A stretch of DNA of 64,000 nt from Caulobacter sp. NIBR1757 (GTDB lineage: Bacteria > Pseudomonadota > Alphaproteobacteria > Caulobacterales > Caulobacteraceae), in NCBI RefSeq assembly GCF_027912495.1, contig NZ_CP115463.1, forward strand, positions 2,193,501 to 2,257,500, written 5' to 3'. The number at the start of each line of letters is the position of its first letter. Positions within the stretch are counted from its first letter, which is position 1. The notes under the pieces are model-generated. The model was not told the DNA's origin. It searched no databases and saw nothing but the letters and a program-made list of their open reading frames with translations. The position numbers were made by a program, and so were the translations under genes. Positions 24,542-35,312 of this stretch are shown piece by piece.

Positions 24542-26014
24542 ATGTCGACCCTGACCTCACTGACCCTGAAGGCCGCGCTGGAAGGCCTGAAGGGCAAACA
24601 GTTTTCGGCCGTCGAGCTGACCCGCGCCCATATCGAGGCGGTCGAGGCCGCGCGGCAGCTCAATGCCTATGTGCTGGAGACGCCGGACAAGGCGCTGGAG
24701 ATGGCCGCCGCCTCGGATGCGAAGATCGCCGCCGGGACCGCAGGGCCGCTGGAAGGCGCGCCATTGGGCATCAAGGACCTGTTCTGCACCGAGGGCGTGC
24801 GGGCCACGGCCTGCTCGAAGATCCTCGGCGACTTCAAGCCGCCGTATGAGAGCACGGTGACGGCCAACCTGTTCGGCGACGGCGCGGTCATGCTGGGCAA
24901 GCTGAACATGGATGAGTTCGCCATGGGCTCGTCCAACGAAACCAGCGCCTTCGGGCCGGTTGTGAACCCGTGGAAGGTCAAGGGCGGCAACCAGGCGCTG
25001 ACCCCCGGAGGGTCGTCGGGCGGTTCGGCGTCGGCGGTGGCGGCGGACCTGTGCCTGGGCGCCACGGCGACCGACACGGGCGGTTCGATCCGCCAGCCGG
25101 CGGCCTTTACCGGCACGGTCGGGATCAAGCCGACCTACGGGCGCTGCTCGCGCTGGGGCGTGGTGGCGTTCGCGTCCTCGCTCGACCAGGCCGGGCCGAT
25201 CGCCAAGACGGTCGAGGATGCGGCCATCCTGCTGACCAGCATGGCCGGTCATGACGCCAGGGACAGCACCAGCCTGGACGTCGAAACCCCTGATTTCGCG
25301 AGCTTTGTCGGCAAGTCGGTAAAGGGCCTGCGGGTCGGGGTGCCGAGGGAATACCGGGTCGACGGCATGCCGGCCGAGATCGAGAAGCTGTGGGAAGACG
25401 GCATCGCATGGCTGCGCGAGGCCGGTTGCGAGATCGTCGAGATCTCCCTGCCGCACACCAAATACGCCCTGCCGGCCTATTACATCGTGGCCCCGGCCGA
25501 GGCGTCCTCGAACCTCGCCCGCTATGACGGCATGCGCTACGGCTTCCGGGCCGAGGGCAAGAACCTCACCGAAATCTACGAGAACACCCGGGCGCAAGGC
25601 TTTGGCGCGGAAGTGAAAAGGCGGCTGCTGATCGGCACCTATGTGCTGAGCGCCGGCTATTACGACGCCTACTACCTGAAGGCCCTGAGGGTGCGTCGCC
25701 GCATCGCCGAGGACTTCGACCGGGCCTGGGAACAGTGCGACGTGCTGCTGACCCCGACGGCGCCGTCGGCGGCCTTCGCGCTGGGTGAGCGGAATGCCGA
25801 TCCGATCGCCATGTATCTGAATGACGTCTTCACGGTGACGACCAACCTGGCCGGCCTGCCGTCGATCAGCGTGCCGGCGGGGCTGGACGCGCAGGGGCTG
25901 CCGCTTGGGCTGCAGCTGATCGGGCGGGCGCTGGACGAGGGGACGGTGTTCTCCGTGGCTGGAGCGATTGAAAAGGCCGCCGGGTTCAAGGCCCGCGCGG
26001 AACGGTGGTGGTAA
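24542..26014 (+). CDS. gatA: Asp-tRNA(Asn)/Glu-tRNA(Gln) amidotransferase subunit A
   Basis: A 490-residue amidase-signature enzyme releasing ammonia from glutamine for transamidation of mischarged tRNA. The Ser-cisSer-Lys triad is visible: the Lys in [11 protein letters not shown] near residue 78, and [20 protein letters not shown] followed by [12 protein letters not shown] near 155-185. The C-terminal [20 protein letters not shown] segment is typical. The stop overlaps the gatB start by one base (TAATG), so gatCAB is one translationally coupled operon. Confidence 0.97.
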   Translation: MSTLTSLTLKAALEGLKGKQFSAVELTRAHIEAVEAARQLNAYVLETPDKALEMAAASDAKIAAGTAGPLEGAPLGIKDLFCTEGVRATACSKILGDFKPPYESTVTANLFGDGAVMLGKLNMDEFAMGSSNETSAFGPVVNPWKVKGGNQALTPGGSSGGSASAVAADLCLGATATDTGGSIRQPAAFTGTVGIKPTYGRCSRWGVVAFASSLDQAGPIAKTVEDAAILLTSMAGHDARDSTSLDVETPDFASFVGKSVKGLRVGVPREYRVDGMPAEIEKLWEDGIAWLREAGCEIVEISLPHTKYALPAYYIVAPAEASSNLARYDGMRYGFRAEGKNLTEIYENTRAQGFGAEVKRRLLIGTYVLSAGYYDAYYLKALRVRRRIAEDFDRAWEQCDVLLTPTAPSAAFALGERNADPIAMYLNDVFTVTTNLAGLPSISVPAGLDAQGLPLGLQLIGRALDEGTVFSVAGAIEKAAGFKARAERWW

Positions 26015-27510
26015 TGGCTGAGAAGTCCGATCTCATCAAAGGTCGCACTGGCGACTGGGAAATCGTCATGGGGCTGGAGATCCACGCCCAGGTGGCGTCG
26101 AACTCCAAGCTGTTCAGCGGCGCGGCCGTGGGCTTCGGCGCCGGGCCGAACGAGCAGGTGTCGCTGGTCGACGCGGCCTTCCCGGGCATGCTGCCGGTGC
26201 TGAACAGGCACTGCGTCGAGCAGGCCGTGCGGACCGGTCTTGGCCTCAACGCCCAGATCAATCTGAAGAGCCGGTTCGACCGCAAGAACTACTTCTATCC
26301 CGATCTGCCTCAGGGCTATCAGATCAGCCAGTTCGAGCATCCGATCGTCGGCGAGGGCGAGGTTCTGGTCGAACGCGACGACGGCACGACCTTCACCGTC
26401 GGCATCGAGCGGCTGCACCTGGAGCAGGACGCCGGCAAGTCGATCCACGACCTCGACCCGAACGCCACCTTCATCGACCTGAACCGGTCGGGCACCGCGC
26501 TGATGGAGATCGTCTCGCGGCCGCATATCCGCACTTCGGCGGAAGCCGCGGCCTATGTGAAGAAGATCCGCGCCATCGTGGTGACCCTGGGCACCTGCGA
26601 CGGGGACCTGGAGAAGGGCAACCTGCGGGCCGACGTCAATGTCTCGGTCTGCCGGGTCGGCGGCTATGACGCCTTCCGGGCCAGCGGCGATTTCAAGCAT
26701 CTCGGCACCCGCTGCGAGATCAAGAACGTCAACTCGTATCGCTTCATCCAGCAGGCCATCGAGTACGAGGCCCGGCGCCAGATCGAGATCCTCGAGGACG
26801 GCGGCAAGATCGACCAGGAGACCCGCCTGTTCGATCCCGGCAAGGGCGAGACCCGCTCGATGCGGTCGAAGGAGGAGGCGATGGACTATCGCTACTTCCC
26901 TGATCCGGACCTGCTGCCGCTGGTCATCGAGCAGGCCTGGGTGGACGAGATCAAGGCCGGCCTGCCGGAGCTGCCCGACGCCAAGAAGGCGCGGCTGCAG
27001 AGCCAGTATGGGCTGTCGCCGTACGACGCCGGTGTGCTGACCAGCGACATGGCGCAGACCCGGTTCTTCGAGACGGCGGCGGTGGGGCGCAACGCCAAGC
27101 TGACCGCCAACTGGACGACCAACGAGCTGGCGGCGAAGCTGTCGGCCGAGGGGCTGGAGTTCGACGCCTCGCCGATCCCTCCGTCTGATATCGCGGCCCT
27201 GGTCGAGCTGATCGAGAAGGAAACCATCTCCTCGAAGATCGCCAAACAGGTGTTCGAGCACATGTGGGCGGGTGAGGGGGCTCCGGCCGCCATCGTCGAG
27301 AAACACGGGCTGGTGCAGGTGACCGACACCGGGGCCATCGAGGCCGTGGTGCAGAAGCTGATCGACGCCAACCCCGGCCAAGCGGCGGCGGTGAAGGACA
27401 AGCCGCAGGCGATCGGCTGGTTCGTCGGCCAGGTGATGAAGGAGATGGCCGGCAAGGCCAATCCGGCGGCCGTGAACGCCATCCTGAAGGCGAAGCTGGG
27501 GGTGGAGTAG
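26014..27510 (+). CDS. gatB: Asp-tRNA(Asn)/Glu-tRNA(Gln) amidotransferase subunit B
   Basis: A 498-residue GatB that phosphorylates and then amidates the mischarged aminoacyl-tRNA. It shows [20 protein letters not shown] near the start, [12 protein letters not shown] near residue 139, the [18 protein letters not shown] motif near 197, and a C-terminal YqeY-like helical domain ending [14 protein letters not shown] use the ATG overlapping the gatA stop rather than the tandem GTG codons 6-9 bp earlier. A perfect hairpin follows. Confidence 0.97.
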   Translation: MAEKSDLIKGRTGDWEIVMGLEIHAQVASNSKLFSGAAVGFGAGPNEQVSLVDAAFPGMLPVLNRHCVEQAVRTGLGLNAQINLKSRFDRKNYFYPDLPQGYQISQFEHPIVGEGEVLVERDDGTTFTVGIERLHLEQDAGKSIHDLDPNATFIDLNRSGTALMEIVSRPHIRTSAEAAAYVKKIRAIVVTLGTCDGDLEKGNLRADVNVSVCRVGGYDAFRASGDFKHLGTRCEIKNVNSYRFIQQAIEYEARRQIEILEDGGKIDQETRLFDPGKGETRSMRSKEEAMDYRYFPDPDLLPLVIEQAWVDEIKAGLPELPDAKKARLQSQYGLSPYDAGVLTSDMAQTRFFETAAVGRNAKLTANWTTNELAAKLSAEGLEFDASPIPPSDIAALVELIEKETISSKIAKQVFEHMWAGEGAPAAIVEKHGLVQVTDTGAIEAVVQKLIDANPGQAAAVKDKPQAIGWFVGQVMKEMAGKANPAAVNAILKAKLGVE

Positions 27511-27521
27511 GCCCACAAGTG

Positions 27522-27552
27522 GTTCCTTCTCCCGCTTGTCGGGAGAAGGAAC
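27522..27552. terminator. Hairpin terminator between gatB and the DUF4169 gene
   Basis: A perfect 13-bp inverted repeat (GTTCCTTCTCCCG at 27522-27534, CGGGAGAAGGAAC at 27540-27552) around a CTTGT loop, placed between convergent stop codons at 27510 and 27554. There is no long T-run on either strand, so it may act as a transcript-end stabiliser or a Rho-assisted terminator. Confidence 0.7.
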
Positions 27553-27553
27553 G

Positions 27554-27736
27554 CTACTCCTCCGGCGTCAGCTTCGCGCCGTCCAGCGCCTGTTCGACTT
27601 TCGCCTTGCGCGCCGTTTCCAGCGAACGGTCCACGCCCGTGCGGCCGAATTTCGCGCGGTTCTCGACCGCCGACTGCTTGCCACTGGCCCGGGCCTTGGC
27701 CTTGCGGGCCTTGTTGAGGTTGATCAGGTCAGCCAT
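27554..27736 (-). CDS. DUF4169 family small protein
   Basis: A 60-residue basic helical protein, MADLINLNKARKAKARASGK then AENRAKFGR-like NRAKFGRTG, ending KVEQALDGAKLTPEE. The N-terminal LINLNKARKAKAR and the RAKFGRT motif match the small alphaproteobacterial DUF4169 family, whose function is not known. It has its own start with 76 bp to the divergent DUF2171 gene. Its composition (Lys/Arg/Ala) suggests nucleic-acid or ribosome contact, but that is guesswork. Confidence 0.75.
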   Translation of the reverse strand: MADLINLNKARKAKARASGKQSAVENRAKFGRTGVDRSLETARKAKVEQALDGAKLTPEE

Positions 27737-27752
27737 GGCGAAAATCTAGCCT

Positions 27753-27777
27753 GAAACCCTCCGCGCCGACAGTCGTT
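27753..27777 (+). promoter_or_regulatory. Candidate EcfG (SigT-type general stress) promoter
   Basis: GAAAC (27753-27757), 16 bp, then CGTT (27774-27777) is one mismatch from the alphaproteobacterial EcfG consensus GGAAC-N16/17-CGTT. It is oriented toward the DUF2171 gene starting at 27813, leaving a leader of about 28 nt. A one-mismatch short motif can occur by chance, so confidence is low. Confidence 0.3.
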
Positions 27778-27812
27778 GTTGTGGTCCCACAACCGTGCAC
27801 GGGAGCACCCAA

Positions 27813-28049
27813 ATGACCGACGCCTCCGCCATCCGCGAACATATGGAAGTCATCGGCTCGGACGACAAACACGTCGGCCGAGTGGACCATGTGGTCGGGA
27901 CCGACATCGAACTGGCCAAGCTGGATCTCGCCGGCGGTTTCAAGCACCACATGATCCCCCTCAGCTGGGTGGATTATGTCGAGGACGACAAGGTCAAGCT
28001 CAGCCTGACCGCCGACGCCGCCAAGGCCGCCTGGCGCGAAAAGCACTAG
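27813..28049 (+). CDS. DUF2171 family protein (PRC-barrel-like)
   Basis: A 78-residue protein: ASAIREHMEVIGSDDKHVGR then VDHVVGTDIELAKLD, ending LSWVDYVEDDKVKLSLTADA. This is the DUF2171 pattern, a small beta-barrel related to PRC-barrel domains and often found among stress-induced genes. The start at 27813 has GGGAG at 27801; an in-frame start 6 codons earlier lacks one. A candidate stress promoter lies upstream. Cytosolic; function unknown. Confidence 0.8.
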   Translation: MTDASAIREHMEVIGSDDKHVGRVDHVVGTDIELAKLDLAGGFKHHMIPLSWVDYVEDDKVKLSLTADAAKAAWREKH

Positions 28050-28063
28050 GCTTCGCCGAGCGC

Positions 28064-28097
28064 AAAAAGGAGGCCCGCGGTTCGCGCCGCGGGCCTC
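28064..28097 (-). terminator. Rho-independent terminator of the RTX gene (minus strand)
   Basis: An 11-bp stem (GAGGCCCGCGG at 28070-28080 with CCGCGGGCCTC at 28087-28097), loop TTCGCG. On the minus strand the stem is followed by TTTTT (complement of AAAAA at 28064-28068), so it terminates transcripts from the RTX gene ending at 28117. The stem can also form in the DUF2171 transcript. Confidence 0.82.
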
Positions 28098-28116
28098 TGT
28101 CAATTTCGGCGAATGC

Positions 28117-30600
28117 CTAGAGCAGCCAGCCGCCGGTGTCGCCGGTGACGTCGCCGTTGATCTTGACCTGGTAATCGACCTTGCCATCGCCGTTGATGTC
28201 CAGGCGGACGGTGGTGATGCCGGCCGCGAAGGTCACGGTCATCTCGCCCGCGTTCTTTCCGAAGCTGGCCACCTCGCTGAGTGTGCCGGCGTAGGCGCCC
28301 GAGAAGTCCATGATATCGCCTTCGGCGGCGTTGAAATCATAGATCTGGTCGGTTTCCAGCGTCGCGCCGAAGGCGTGGGCGACAATGAAGGTGTCGGCGC
28401 CGAGGCCGCCCCGCAGCAGGTCGTTGCCTTCACCGCCGATGATGAAATCGTCGCCGTCGTTGCCGTTGATGGTGTCGACCCCGGCGAGGCCGGACAGGGT
28501 GTTGGACCCGGCGTTGCCCTGCAGGTTGTTGGAGCCGCTGTTGCCGCTGCCGTCGATGTCGGAGGAGCCTTGCAGTTCCAGGCCTTCGATGTTGGCGGCC
28601 AGCACCCAGCCGTCAAGGGCGGTGCGGACAATGTCGTAGCCTTCGCCGCTGTTCTCGATGGTCTGGTCGCCGGCGTCGTCGACGATGTAGATGTCATTCT
28701 CGGTGCCGCCCGACATGACGTCGGCGCCCACGCCGCCGTCGAGATAGTCGTTGCCGGCGCCGCCGTTGAGGGTATCGACATCGGTACCGCCATCCATGCG
28801 GTCGTTACCCGTGCCGCCGTTCAGCTGATCGGCGCCGGTTCCGCCGAACAGCTTGTCGGCGCCGTCGCCGCCGTTGAGGGTGTCCGTGCCGGCTTCTCCG
28901 TAGAGGAGATCGCCGCCGGCATCGCCGTTCAGGACATCGTTGTTGTCGCCGCCGAACAGCTGGTCGGAGAGGGCCCCGCCGCTGATCGTATCGTCGCCGC
29001 CCAGGCCGCGCAGGATGTCGTTGCCGGCCCCGCCGTCGGCGGTGTCATTGCCCGGCGTGCCGCTGAGATCGTCGTCGCCGGCGGTGCCGACGAAGGCGGG
29101 CGCGCCGCCCTGACCCCAGATGATCCAGGCCGCACCGCTGTTGTTGCCGCCCGCGTCATGGAAGGACGTGCTGACCAGCATGTCCATCGCGCCGTCGTTG
29201 TTCCAGTCGCCCATTCCCGCGACGCGGCTGAGGTTGTCACCGGCGGCCTCGCCGTTGATCTGGAAGCCGTTCGTGCCGTCCAGGGCCGCAAGTGACGGGT
29301 TGGCGGTCCAGGTCGTGCGGCCGAAGACGACGTAGGCGGCGCCGGCGTTGGAGCCGGTGTCGTCCTTGCCCGTGGCGCCGATGATGACGTCGTCGATGCC
29401 GTCGCCGTTGACATCGCCCAGGCCCGACACCCGGATGCCGAGGTTATCCCCCGAAAGCTCGCCGTCGAAGCGGACGCCGTTGGTCCCGTCGAGGGCGGAG
29501 ACGTTGAGGTTGCTGGCGAAATTGCCGTTCAGGGCGGTGTTCTTGCCGAAGACGATGAAGGCGCCGCCGTTGTTGGTCAGGCCGTTGGCGCCGATGACCA
29601 GGTCGTCGACGCCGTCGTCGTTGACGTCCCCCGCGCCGGAGACGCTGATGCCGAGCTGGTCGCCCGCGGCCAGACCGGAGATCCGGAAGCCGTTGGTCCC
29701 GTCCAGGCCGCTGAGGCTGACCGTGGCGGTGAAGCCGGTGCTCTTGCCGTAGACGATGTAGACGGAGCCGGAGTTGGAGCCGTTGGGATCCGAGCCCATC
29801 GCGCCGATGGCGATGTCGTCGATGCCGTCGCCGTTGATGTCGCCGGCGTTGGTGACCGAGGTGCCGGCGTAGTCGTAGACGTTGACGGCCGGCATCTTGA
29901 AGCCGTTGGTTCCGTCGAGGGTGGCGACGTCGATATTGCCGGCGAAGGCGCCGTTGACGCCGGTGTCCTTGCCGAAGATGACGTAGCCGGCGCCGCGGTA
30001 GTTGTCGGCCTGGTTGGCGCCGACCAGCAGGTCCTCGATGCCGTCGCCATTGAAGTCGCCCATGGCGACATTGAAGCCGAGGCCGTCGCCGCCGGTGGTG
30101 CCGCTGATCTGGAAGCCGGTCGTGCCGTTCAGGCTGCTGGTGGCGATGTCGCTGGCGAAGGCGCCGTCAACGGCGACGTTCTTGCCGTACAGCACATAGG
30201 CCGCGCCGGAGCCGCCGCCGTCCGGGTCGGCGCCGGACGCGCCGATGATCAGGTCGTCGATGCCGTCGTTGTTGACGTCGCCGCCGCCGGCGACCGAGAC
30301 GCCGACGAAGTCCTGGGCGTATTCGCCGCCGTTGACCTGGAAGCCGTTGGTGCCGTTGAGGCTGGTCAGGCTGAAGTTGGCCGGGAAGCCCGAAGCCGTG
30401 CCGAAGACGATATAGACCGCCCCCTGGCTGGCCCCGCCCACGCCCGTGGCGCCGATGGCGAAATCGTCGATGCCGTCGCCGTTGATGTCGCCGACGTTGG
30501 AGATCGACTGGCCGGCATAGTTGGAGGCGGCTTCACCGGTGATCTGGGACCCGGTGGTCCCGTCCAGGCTGGTGAGCGAGATGGTGGCGGTAAACGGCAT
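28117..30600 (-). CDS. FG-GAP/RTX exoprotein, tandem copy 1
   Basis: An 827-residue protein without a Sec signal. Residues about 1-470 hold seven FG-GAP repeats, each with a calcium-binding DxNxDGxxD loop (for example DINGDGIDDFAIGA), as expected for a seven-bladed beta-propeller. About 475-640 and 695-745 are hemolysin-type RTX nonapeptides (GGAGNDILRGLGGDDTISGG, GGTGNDRMDGG). The C-terminal 80 residues (DQIYDFNAAEGDIMDFSGAY onward, ending GDTGGWLL) resemble a type I secretion signal. So it is probably exported by a TolC/ABC system encoded elsewhere. The ATG at 30600 parallels the paralogue's start; a TTG nine codons upstream is less likely. Confidence 0.85.
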   Translation of the reverse strand: MPFTATISLTSLDGTTGSQITGEAASNYAGQSISNVGDINGDGIDDFAIGATGVGGASQGAVYIVFGTASGFPANFSLTSLNGTNGFQVNGGEYAQDFVGVSVAGGGDVNNDGIDDLIIGASGADPDGGGSGAAYVLYGKNVAVDGAFASDIATSSLNGTTGFQISGTTGGDGLGFNVAMGDFNGDGIEDLLVGANQADNYRGAGYVIFGKDTGVNGAFAGNIDVATLDGTNGFKMPAVNVYDYAGTSVTNAGDINGDGIDDIAIGAMGSDPNGSNSGSVYIVYGKSTGFTATVSLSGLDGTNGFRISGLAAGDQLGISVSGAGDVNDDGVDDLVIGANGLTNNGGAFIVFGKNTALNGNFASNLNVSALDGTNGVRFDGELSGDNLGIRVSGLGDVNGDGIDDVIIGATGKDDTGSNAGAAYVVFGRTTWTANPSLAALDGTNGFQINGEAAGDNLSRVAGMGDWNNDGAMDMLVSTSFHDAGGNNSGAAWIIWGQGGAPAFVGTAGDDDLSGTPGNDTADGGAGNDILRGLGGDDTISGGALSDQLFGGDNNDVLNGDAGGDLLYGEAGTDTLNGGDGADKLFGGTGADQLNGGTGNDRMDGGTDVDTLNGGAGNDYLDGGVGADVMSGGTENDIYIVDDAGDQTIENSGEGYDIVRTALDGWVLAANIEGLELQGSSDIDGSGNSGSNNLQGNAGSNTLSGLAGVDTINGNDGDDFIIGGEGNDLLRGGLGADTFIVAHAFGATLETDQIYDFNAAEGDIMDFSGAYAGTLSEVASFGKNAGEMTVTFAAGITTVRLDINGDGKVDYQVKINGDVTGDTGGWLL

Positions 30601-30738
30601 GACGAATGACCCCGTGAATTCATTCAAGAGGTTAGTAGTAGGATTCGCCCTGTGGATGAATCCCTAACGGAGATCGCCATTCCCCATTTTGGACAGATCG
30701 ACCGGGCAGGCCCGCGCCGCCGCCAGCCCTTTTTGTCG

Positions 30739-33222
30739 TCAGAGCAGCCAGTCGCCGGTATCGGCGACAACGTCGCCGTTGATCTTGACCTGGTAGTCGG
30801 TCTTGCCGTCGCCGTTGGTGTCGAGGCGAACCGTGGTGATGCCGGCGGCGAAGGTGACGGTCATTTCCCCGGCGGTCTTGCTGAAGCTGGCGACCTCGGT
30901 GAGGGATCCGGCGTAGGCTGCCGAGAGGTCGAGGATGTCGCCTTCGGCCGCGTTGAAGTCGTAAATCTGGTCGGTTTCGAGTGTCCCGCCGAAGGCATGG
31001 GCGATGACGAAGGTGTCCGCGCCCAGTCCGCCGCGCAGCAGGTCATTGCCTTCGCCGCCGATGATGAAGTCATCGCCGTCATTGCCATTGATGGTATCGA
31101 CGCCGGCCCCGCCGGACAGGGTGTTGACCCCGGCGTTGCCCTGCAGGTTGTTGGCGCCGCCATTGCCGCTGCCGTCGATATCCGCGGAGCCTTGCAGTTC
31201 CAGGCCTTCGAGGTTGGCGGCCAGGACCCAGCCGTCGAGGGCGGTGCGGACGATGTCGTAGCCTTCGCCGACGTTCTCGTTGGTCTGATCGCCGGCGTCA
31301 TCGACGATGTAGATGTCATTCTCCGTGCCGCCGGACATGGCGTCGGCCCCGGCGCCGCCGTCGAGGTAGTCGTTTCCGGCCCCGCCCGAGAGCGTATCGA
31401 CCTCGGTCCCGCCATCCATGCGGTCATTGCCCGTGCCGCCGTTCAGTTGGTCTGTACCGGTTCCGCCGAACAGTTTGTCGGCGCCGTCGCCGCCGTTGAG
31501 CGTGTCCGTGCCGGCCTCGCCGTAGAGAAGGTCGCCGCCGGCGTCGCCGCCCAGGATATCGTTGTTGTCGCCGCCGAAAAGCTGGTCGGAGAGGGCGCCG
31601 CCGTTGATCGTATCGTCTCCGGCCAGGCCGCGCAGGATATCGTTGCCGGCCCCGCCGTCGGCGGTGTCATTACCCGCCGTGCCGCTGAGGTCGTCGTCCG
31701 CGGGCGTGCCGACGAAGGCGGGCGCGCCGCCCTGGCCCCAGATGATCCAGGCCGCGCCAGCGCTTTCGCCGCCCGCATCGTTCAACGTGGCGCCGACCAG
31801 CATGTCCATGAAGCCGTCGTTGTTCCAGTCGCCCATCCCCGCGACGCGGCTCAGGTTGTCCCCGGCCGCCTCGCCATTGATCTGGAAACCGTTGGTTCCG
31901 TCGAGGGCGGCGAGCGAGGCGGTGGCGCCCCAGGTGGTCTTGCCGAAGACGACGTAGACCGCCCCGGCGTTGGCGCCGGCGTCGTCCTGGGCGCTGGCGC
32001 CGATCATGAAATCGTCGATGCCGTCGCCGTTGACGTCGTCCAGGTTGGAGACCCGGATGCCCAGGCCATCGCCCGATGCCTCGCCGTCGATCCGGACGCC
32101 GTTGGTCCCGTCGAGGGTGGAGACGTTCAGGGTGCTGGTGAAATTCCCGGCGACGGCGGTGTTCTTGCCGAAGACGATGAAGGCCCCGCCGTTGTTGGTC
32201 AGGCCGTTGGCGCCGATGACGAGATCATCGACGCCGTCGTCGTTGAAATCGCCCCCGCCCGAAACGCTAATGCCGAGTGCGTCGCCGGCGGCCAGACCGA
32301 CGATACGGAACCCGTTGGTCCCGTTGAGGCCGCTGAGGCCTACGGTGGCGCTGAAGCCACTGTTGCTGCCGTAGACGATGTAGAGGGAGCCGGAATTGGC
32401 GCCATTGGAATCGGAGCCGGCGGCGCCGATCGCAATATCGTCGATGCCGTCGCCGTTGATATCACCGGCGTTGGTCACCGAGGCGCCGGCGAGGTCGTAG
32501 GCGGCGACGCCGGAGATCTTGAAGCCGTTGTTTCCGTCCAGGTCTGCGACATCGATTTCGCCCGCGAAAGCGCCGGTGAGGCCGGTATCCTTGCCGAAGA
32601 TGACGTAGCCGGCGCCGCGATAGGTGTCGGCCCCGTTGCCGCCGACCAGCATGTCCTCGATGCCGTCGCCGTTGAAGTCGCCCATGGCGACCGAGTTGCC
32701 GACGTTGGCGGCGGCGCTCGTGCCGCTGATCTGGAAGCCGGTCGCGCCGGTCAGGCTGCTGGTGGCGATGTCGCTGGCGAAGGCGCCGTCGACCGCGACA
32801 TTCTTGCCGTAGAGGACGTAGGCCGCGCCGGAGCCGGGGCCTTGCGGATCGGCGCCCGTGGCGCCGATGATCAGGTCGTCAATGCCGTCATTGTTGACGT
32901 CGCCGCCGCCTGACACGGATGTGCCGACCCCGTCCTGGGTGTATTCGCCGCCGTTGACCTGAAAGCCGTTGTGTCCGTTCAGGGCGCCCAGGTTGAAGTC
33001 GGCCGGGAAACCCGACACCGTGCCGAAGACGACGTAGACGGCGCCCTGCTTGGCGCCGCCGACGCCGGTCGCGCCGATGGCGAAATCATCGATGCCGTCG
33101 CCGTTGATGTCTCCCACATTGGCGACCGACTGGCCGGCCAAGTTGGAGGCGCCTTCACCGGTGATCTGGCTCCCGATGGTTACATCCAGGGACGCGAGGG
33201 AGACAACTGCGGTGAAAGCCAT
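30739..33222 (-). CDS. FG-GAP/RTX exoprotein, tandem copy 2
   Basis: A second 827-residue protein that aligns with copy 1 end to end without gaps: the same seven FG-GAP blades, the same RTX blocks and the same C-terminal region ending GDVVADTGDWLL. Differences are scattered substitutions, most of them in the propeller loops. The ATG at 33222 has GAGGA eight bases upstream. It lies 138 bp upstream of copy 1, and both read on the minus strand. An inverted repeat at 33260-33285 lies in its upstream region. The role is likely surface adhesion or extracellular matrix, which is inference from the family. Confidence 0.87.
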   Translation of the reverse strand: MAFTAVVSLASLDVTIGSQITGEGASNLAGQSVANVGDINGDGIDDFAIGATGVGGAKQGAVYVVFGTVSGFPADFNLGALNGHNGFQVNGGEYTQDGVGTSVSGGGDVNNDGIDDLIIGATGADPQGPGSGAAYVLYGKNVAVDGAFASDIATSSLTGATGFQISGTSAAANVGNSVAMGDFNGDGIEDMLVGGNGADTYRGAGYVIFGKDTGLTGAFAGEIDVADLDGNNGFKISGVAAYDLAGASVTNAGDINGDGIDDIAIGAAGSDSNGANSGSLYIVYGSNSGFSATVGLSGLNGTNGFRIVGLAAGDALGISVSGGGDFNDDGVDDLVIGANGLTNNGGAFIVFGKNTAVAGNFTSTLNVSTLDGTNGVRIDGEASGDGLGIRVSNLDDVNGDGIDDFMIGASAQDDAGANAGAVYVVFGKTTWGATASLAALDGTNGFQINGEAAGDNLSRVAGMGDWNNDGFMDMLVGATLNDAGGESAGAAWIIWGQGGAPAFVGTPADDDLSGTAGNDTADGGAGNDILRGLAGDDTINGGALSDQLFGGDNNDILGGDAGGDLLYGEAGTDTLNGGDGADKLFGGTGTDQLNGGTGNDRMDGGTEVDTLSGGAGNDYLDGGAGADAMSGGTENDIYIVDDAGDQTNENVGEGYDIVRTALDGWVLAANLEGLELQGSADIDGSGNGGANNLQGNAGVNTLSGGAGVDTINGNDGDDFIIGGEGNDLLRGGLGADTFVIAHAFGGTLETDQIYDFNAAEGDILDLSAAYAGSLTEVASFSKTAGEMTVTFAAGITTVRLDTNGDGKTDYQVKINGDVVADTGDWLL

Positions 33223-33259
33223 GACCAAAGTCCTCTGCGGTCAGATCCGGGGGCGTTCC

Positions 33260-33285
33260 TGTGCGAACAGATGATGATTCGCACA
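33260..33285. promoter_or_regulatory. Inverted repeat upstream of the RTX genes, possible operator
   Basis: TGTGCGAA (33260-33267) and TTCGCACA (33278-33285) form a perfect 8-bp inverted repeat separated by 10 bp, a geometry typical of a dimeric regulator site. It lies 38 bp upstream of the RTX copy 2 start, in an otherwise unassigned 132-bp intergenic region. Confidence 0.4.
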
Positions 33286-33354
33286 AGCAACGACTCCCGA
33301 AAATGAGTAAGAGGGGGCTTATCTAGCGCCGCGTTACCAAAAGTTGAGCACTCT

Positions 33355-34662
<1,308 letters not shown>

Positions 34663-35205
34663 TCAGGCCCGCAGTCGGCGGACCTCGTCGACGAAGGCGT
34701 TCAGATGGGCGCCGAGGAAGGCGGTGGTCTTCTCGTCGGTCAGGACGCGGTCGACGATCTTCGTGTGAGCCTGGAAGACCAGCACCTCGCCGATCGGCGC
34801 GACGCGGGTCAGGGTGCGGCGCAGGATGAGGCGCAACTGGTCCTGGGCCCGGGCGCTGCCGGTCATGCCGGGGCTGGCGCCGATGATGCAGGCGATCTGT
34901 CCGGTCAGCGGGGCGGGGGAACCGCGGCTGGCCCAGTCGATGGCGTTCTTCAGCACGCCGGTGATGCCGGCGTTGTATTCCGGGCAGGCGAACAGGATGC
35001 CGTCGGCCGCCCGGATGGCGTCCTTCCAGGCGGTGACGGCGGGCGGGTCGCCCTGCGCTTCGACATCCTGGTTGAACAGCGGCAGGTCGTGCAGGCCGTG
35101 GATCGTCAGGCTGACATTTTCTGGCAGCAGGTCCTGGGCCGCGTGCAGCAGGCTGGTGTTGAAGGAGGCGGCGCGAAGGCTGCCGGAGACGCCGAGGAGA
35201 TTCAT
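34663..35205 (-). CDS. NADPH-dependent FMN reductase / flavodoxin-like quinone reductase
   Basis: A 180-residue flavodoxin-fold oxidoreductase. LLGVSGSLRAASFNTSLLHA is the FMN phosphate-binding start. GILFACPEYNAGITGVLKNA then IDWASRG is the family signature for SsuE/ArsH/ChrR-type reductases. Such proteins reduce flavin, quinones, azo dyes or chromate with NADPH; the substrate cannot be told. It is transcribed toward the aminotransferase gene 105 bp away but on its own. Length is normal. Confidence 0.88.
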   Translation of the reverse strand: MNLLGVSGSLRAASFNTSLLHAAQDLLPENVSLTIHGLHDLPLFNQDVEAQGDPPAVTAWKDAIRAADGILFACPEYNAGITGVLKNAIDWASRGSPAPLTGQIACIIGASPGMTGSARAQDQLRLILRRTLTRVAPIGEVLVFQAHTKIVDRVLTDEKTTAFLGAHLNAFVDEVRRLRA

Positions 35206-35312
35206 GGGGCCAGCGTAGCCGCAAAGTCACAGGGAACCAAAGTCATACAAGGGTTTGAGGAACCGTCCGTCGGCGGACCGGTTGAAGCGGTTCGGGGCCT
35301 GTTGGAGTTGAG

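Noticed and set aside
30652..32913. 753-residue open frame antisense to RTX copy 2
   Set aside because: It mirrors the repeat structure of the RTX gene, giving an artificial repetitive protein; no start signal and no family.
35231..35290. EcfG-type promoter (GGAAC motifs) before the VTT membrane protein gene
   Set aside because: Two GGAAC boxes occur but neither has CGTT at 16-17 bp; the nearest is GGTT. Not reported as a feature.
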